A stretch of DNA of 16,441 nucleotides from Planctomycetota bacterium. GTDB lineage: Bacteria > Planctomycetota > Phycisphaerae > WQYP01 > JAJZKY01. Below the pieces are notes generated by a model. The model was not told the origin of the DNA, did not search any database, and saw nothing but the letters and a program-made list of their open reading frames with translations. Both the position numbers and the translations under genes were made by a program. Shown piece by piece: positions 14,511 to 16,441 of this stretch (its first letter is position 1; every line of letters starts with the position of its first letter). The stretch is taken from the NCBI GenBank assembly GCA_021803885.1, contig JAJZKY010000019.1, positions 1 through 16,441 of the forward strand, given 5' to 3'.

Positions 14511-14610
14511 GCATCAAGGCGTCATGCAGAGGGTTGCTTCAAGATGCGACGTGTTGTGAGTTAGTAGATGATAAGTAATGTATTGTCATGGGAGACAATT
14601 GGAGCCTAAG

Positions 14611-16320
14611 ATGGGGCGGAAAGATTTAGATCGTGACGGCTGCACAAATCGTATGAGTTTGCTGATGAAAATCGCGCTGATCTTGTTACTCTTGCCGCTT
14701 GTTACCGCGGGATATGTGCCCGCGGAGAAGTCGGCTGGAGTCCTGGTGATTCCTGCATTGAGCGGCTCTGCGAATTGCGCTCAAGTATCCATCTTCCACC
14801 TCGGTAAACCGACTTTCACGTTGATTCCCAAAGAGCAGGGCGCACGCACTGGTAAGGTGTGGGTCCGGAGTGGTTGGGATGGGATTTGTATTCAGGGTGA
14901 GGTGAATGGGGCCGCGCCGCAGTGGGCTGCCAAGCCGTCCGGGTTGCTTGAGAAGGACCATGTGGAGGTTTGGCTGGCTACCTCGCCACAGGTGAGGATG
15001 CCGCTGATTGGATGGGGCAACCAGTTTGGCGATGCGAAGCTGAAAAGCGCGGATGGATGTGCGAAAGCGGTTGATTCATTCTTGGGAACTGGCACCGTGG
15101 ACACCTCGAAATGCCGGAAGTGGTACGCGAAGCAACTTGGGTATCGCGCCTGGCTGCGGCGTTTGTTCGTGCGGCAGTGGGTGATTGCTGGAGAGTACGG
15201 AGGGAGTGTAGAGGAAGAATATGCGGAGCAAGCATGGCAGACGCTCAAGGCGGAGAAATTCAAAGTTGATCTGCCAGTTCCGTTACGACCTCACGAATTT
15301 GATGGAGTGGAAGCCAGCGCAGGCATGGCCAAAGAAGGATATGTATTTCAGATTTTTATTCCATATTCCGCTTTTCCTGCTGCGCCGAATCTGAAGTTGA
15401 GCGACTTGTGGTTGATGGTGGATGTGTTCAATCCGGCACCGGCGGGGAGAAAAACTGGACCTTATTCGACGACGTCATCGAGGCGCGTGTGGGGTGAGCC
15501 CGCAACATTCAATCATGTGAAGTTGGATAAGCCGGTGAGGTACGCTCTGTCGCCATGCGAAGCGCCCCTGACAGAAGAGAACATGTACGGCGATAAATTG
15601 CCGGCGTGGTTTTTCCCAGTAGAGCCGAAGAGCGCAAAGGATAGCCCGGTGGTGGTTGGAAAAGACTTTGTGCTGGCGAATCCGGCTGGCGGATATTTGT
15701 ACCAGCCGGGAGGCATGTCTCCGGAAGTAGATGTACACGAGCATTTCTGGAAGAAGCTCGGTGCGGGGGAGTGGGTTTGCGGGCCCCATATGGGTTTTCG
15801 GCGTGCCGGTGTTACGCACTGGGCTGTTCCTGTAAAGACGCAGCATTGCACGATGGTAAGTATTTCAGCTCACTCGATCACTCGTAATTGCTGGATGAAG
15901 GGAACATCCTTCGATTTGGACAAGCGCGGTTTTGATGCGAGGGCGATAGGGGATGGTATTGTGCTGGTACGGTCGGGGCCGTACTCGACTACACTGAGCG
16001 CGTTTGGCTCTGGGATGTGTGGATTATGCACCGTGGCGAATCTGGATTTCTACACGATTTCTCAGGAGGGGAAGGCTGGAAAGGCGCTGGAATTGAATCC
16101 AGTTCTATCTGGGATGGGAGACGAGCCGATGGGAGCGGACTTCAGCATTTCCCCGGACTGGAAGACGGTTACGGAGTTTGACCGCTATGACGGTAAGAGT
16201 GGCTGGACATCCACGAAGTACTGCTTCGATGGGACAATGTACAAGAAATGCGGTGGGTCGTCAGATGCAAATCCGCCGAACCCACCGCATTATCCGCAAT
16301 ATGCACCGCCTCCTGATTAG
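14611..16320 (+). CDS. Secreted protein with CBM9/DOMON-like N-terminal half; C-terminal half unrecognised
   Basis: 569 aa from ATG 14611, chosen because GGAG lies six bases ahead; ATG 14578 and ATG 14653 (directly at the signal peptide MSLLMKIALILLLLPLVTAG) are alternatives. Residues about 50-305 look like a CBM9/DOMON-type sugar- or haem-binding beta-sandwich: VWVRSGWDGICIQGEV, KDHVEVWLATS, then GYVFQIFIPYSAF and DLWLMVDVFNPAP. An insertion of roughly 90 residues (about 140-230), with C150 and C168, splits the domain. Residues about 315-550 match nothing I recognise; they hold several cysteines (C390, C413, C427, C470, C473, C538, C547), so disulfides are likely if exported. The tail is Pro-rich (NPPNPPHYPQYAPPPD). 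No enzyme motif is evident. Divergent from the lipoprotein gene. Confidence 0.75.
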   Translation: MGRKDLDRDGCTNRMSLLMKIALILLLLPLVTAGYVPAEKSAGVLVIPALSGSANCAQVSIFHLGKPTFTLIPKEQGARTGKVWVRSGWDGICIQGEVNGAAPQWAAKPSGLLEKDHVEVWLATSPQVRMPLIGWGNQFGDAKLKSADGCAKAVDSFLGTGTVDTSKCRKWYAKQLGYRAWLRRLFVRQWVIAGEYGGSVEEEYAEQAWQTLKAEKFKVDLPVPLRPHEFDGVEASAGMAKEGYVFQIFIPYSAFPAAPNLKLSDLWLMVDVFNPAPAGRKTGPYSTTSSRRVWGEPATFNHVKLDKPVRYALSPCEAPLTEENMYGDKLPAWFFPVEPKSAKDSPVVVGKDFVLANPAGGYLYQPGGMSPEVDVHEHFWKKLGAGEWVCGPHMGFRRAGVTHWAVPVKTQHCTMVSISAHSITRNCWMKGTSFDLDKRGFDARAIGDGIVLVRSGPYSTTLSAFGSGMCGLCTVANLDFYTISQEGKAGKALELNPVLSGMGDEPMGADFSISPDWKTVTEFDRYDGKSGWTSTKYCFDGTMYKKCGGSSDANPPNPPHYPQYAPPPD

Positions 16321-16326
16321 CCGGTT

Positions 16327-16441
16327 CTAAAAGGCGGGGATGCCGGTGATGCTGCTGCCGATGATGAGGGTGTGGATGTCCTGGGTGCCTTCGTAGGTTT
16401 TGACGGATTCGAGGTTCATCATGTGGCGCATGATGGGGTAG
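16327..16441 (-). CDS. gcdH: Acyl-CoA dehydrogenase, probably glutaryl-CoA dehydrogenase, C-terminal end (5' part outside window)
   Basis: Only the last 37 codons and the TAG (16329-16327) are inside. They read [18 protein letters not shown] then [19 protein letters not shown], which matches the C-terminus of glutaryl-CoA dehydrogenases (RHxMNLExVxTYEGTxDIHxLIxGxxITGIxAF), flavoenzymes converting glutaryl-CoA to crotonyl-CoA in lysine and tryptophan breakdown. TYEG contains the position of the acyl-CoA dehydrogenase-family C-terminal motif near the active site. Other acyl-CoA dehydrogenases cannot be fully excluded from so short a piece. Its stop is 6 bp from the stop of the convergent CBM9-like gene, with no room for a terminator. 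Confidence 0.82.
   Translation of the reverse strand, partial: YPIMRHMMNLESVKTYEGTQDIHTLIIGSSITGIPAF

Overview
The window reads as chromosomal DNA of a GC-rich soil acidobacterium (Acidobacteriaceae/Terriglobales type). This is inferred from gene content, not from a marker gene: a secreted GH38-type enzyme, a DUF4382/DUF5666 lipoprotein, a DUF1569 (DinB-like) protein, a SET-domain methyltransferase, and a GNAT + MenC/N-succinylamino-acid-racemase pair. No rRNA, tRNA, CRISPR array, integrase or transposase gene is visible. Genes are densely packed on both strands.

Left part (1-7129). A uvrA gene truncated by the window edge lies on the minus strand, with a lysine/alanine-rich insert in its UvrB-binding region. 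Diverging from it is a large secreted GH38-like glycosidase (1890-5429) with an N-terminal jelly-roll domain like PL4 domain III. Its stop codon abuts a 111-bp nested inverted-repeat element, followed by a second strong hairpin that separates it from a convergent minus-strand SET-domain methyltransferase (5666-6130). A secreted TPR protein (6206-7129) is divergent from the SET gene.

Middle part (7289-11499). A DUF1569 protein and a type IV prepilin peptidase converge with overlapping stop codons. Diverging from the peptidase is a tight three-gene operon, mazG - GNAT acyltransferase (1-nt overlap) - menC-family racemase/OSBS (10-nt gap). The last two genes are a recurrent pair that fits N-succinyl-amino-acid chemistry; mazG adds NTP house-cleaning.

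Right part (11507-16441). After short intergenic repeats comes a complete Xre/MbcA-ParS-RES toxin-antitoxin module with a near-perfect 18-bp palindromic operator and a GTGA start/stop overlap. A strong intrinsic terminator follows for the convergent minus-strand DUF4382 lipoprotein gene. A regulatory-looking divergent intergenic region, with a CRP-like palindrome inside a larger inverted repeat, separates that lipoprotein from a secreted protein of unknown function with a CBM9/DOMON-like N-terminal half and a cysteine-containing, unrecognised C-terminal half. The window ends in the last 37 codons of a minus-strand acyl-CoA dehydrogenase that looks like glutaryl-CoA dehydrogenase.

The least explained parts are the orphan CBM9-like protein, the nested inverted-repeat element behind the glycosidase gene, the H1-like insert in UvrA, and the SET methyltransferase with a basic tail.
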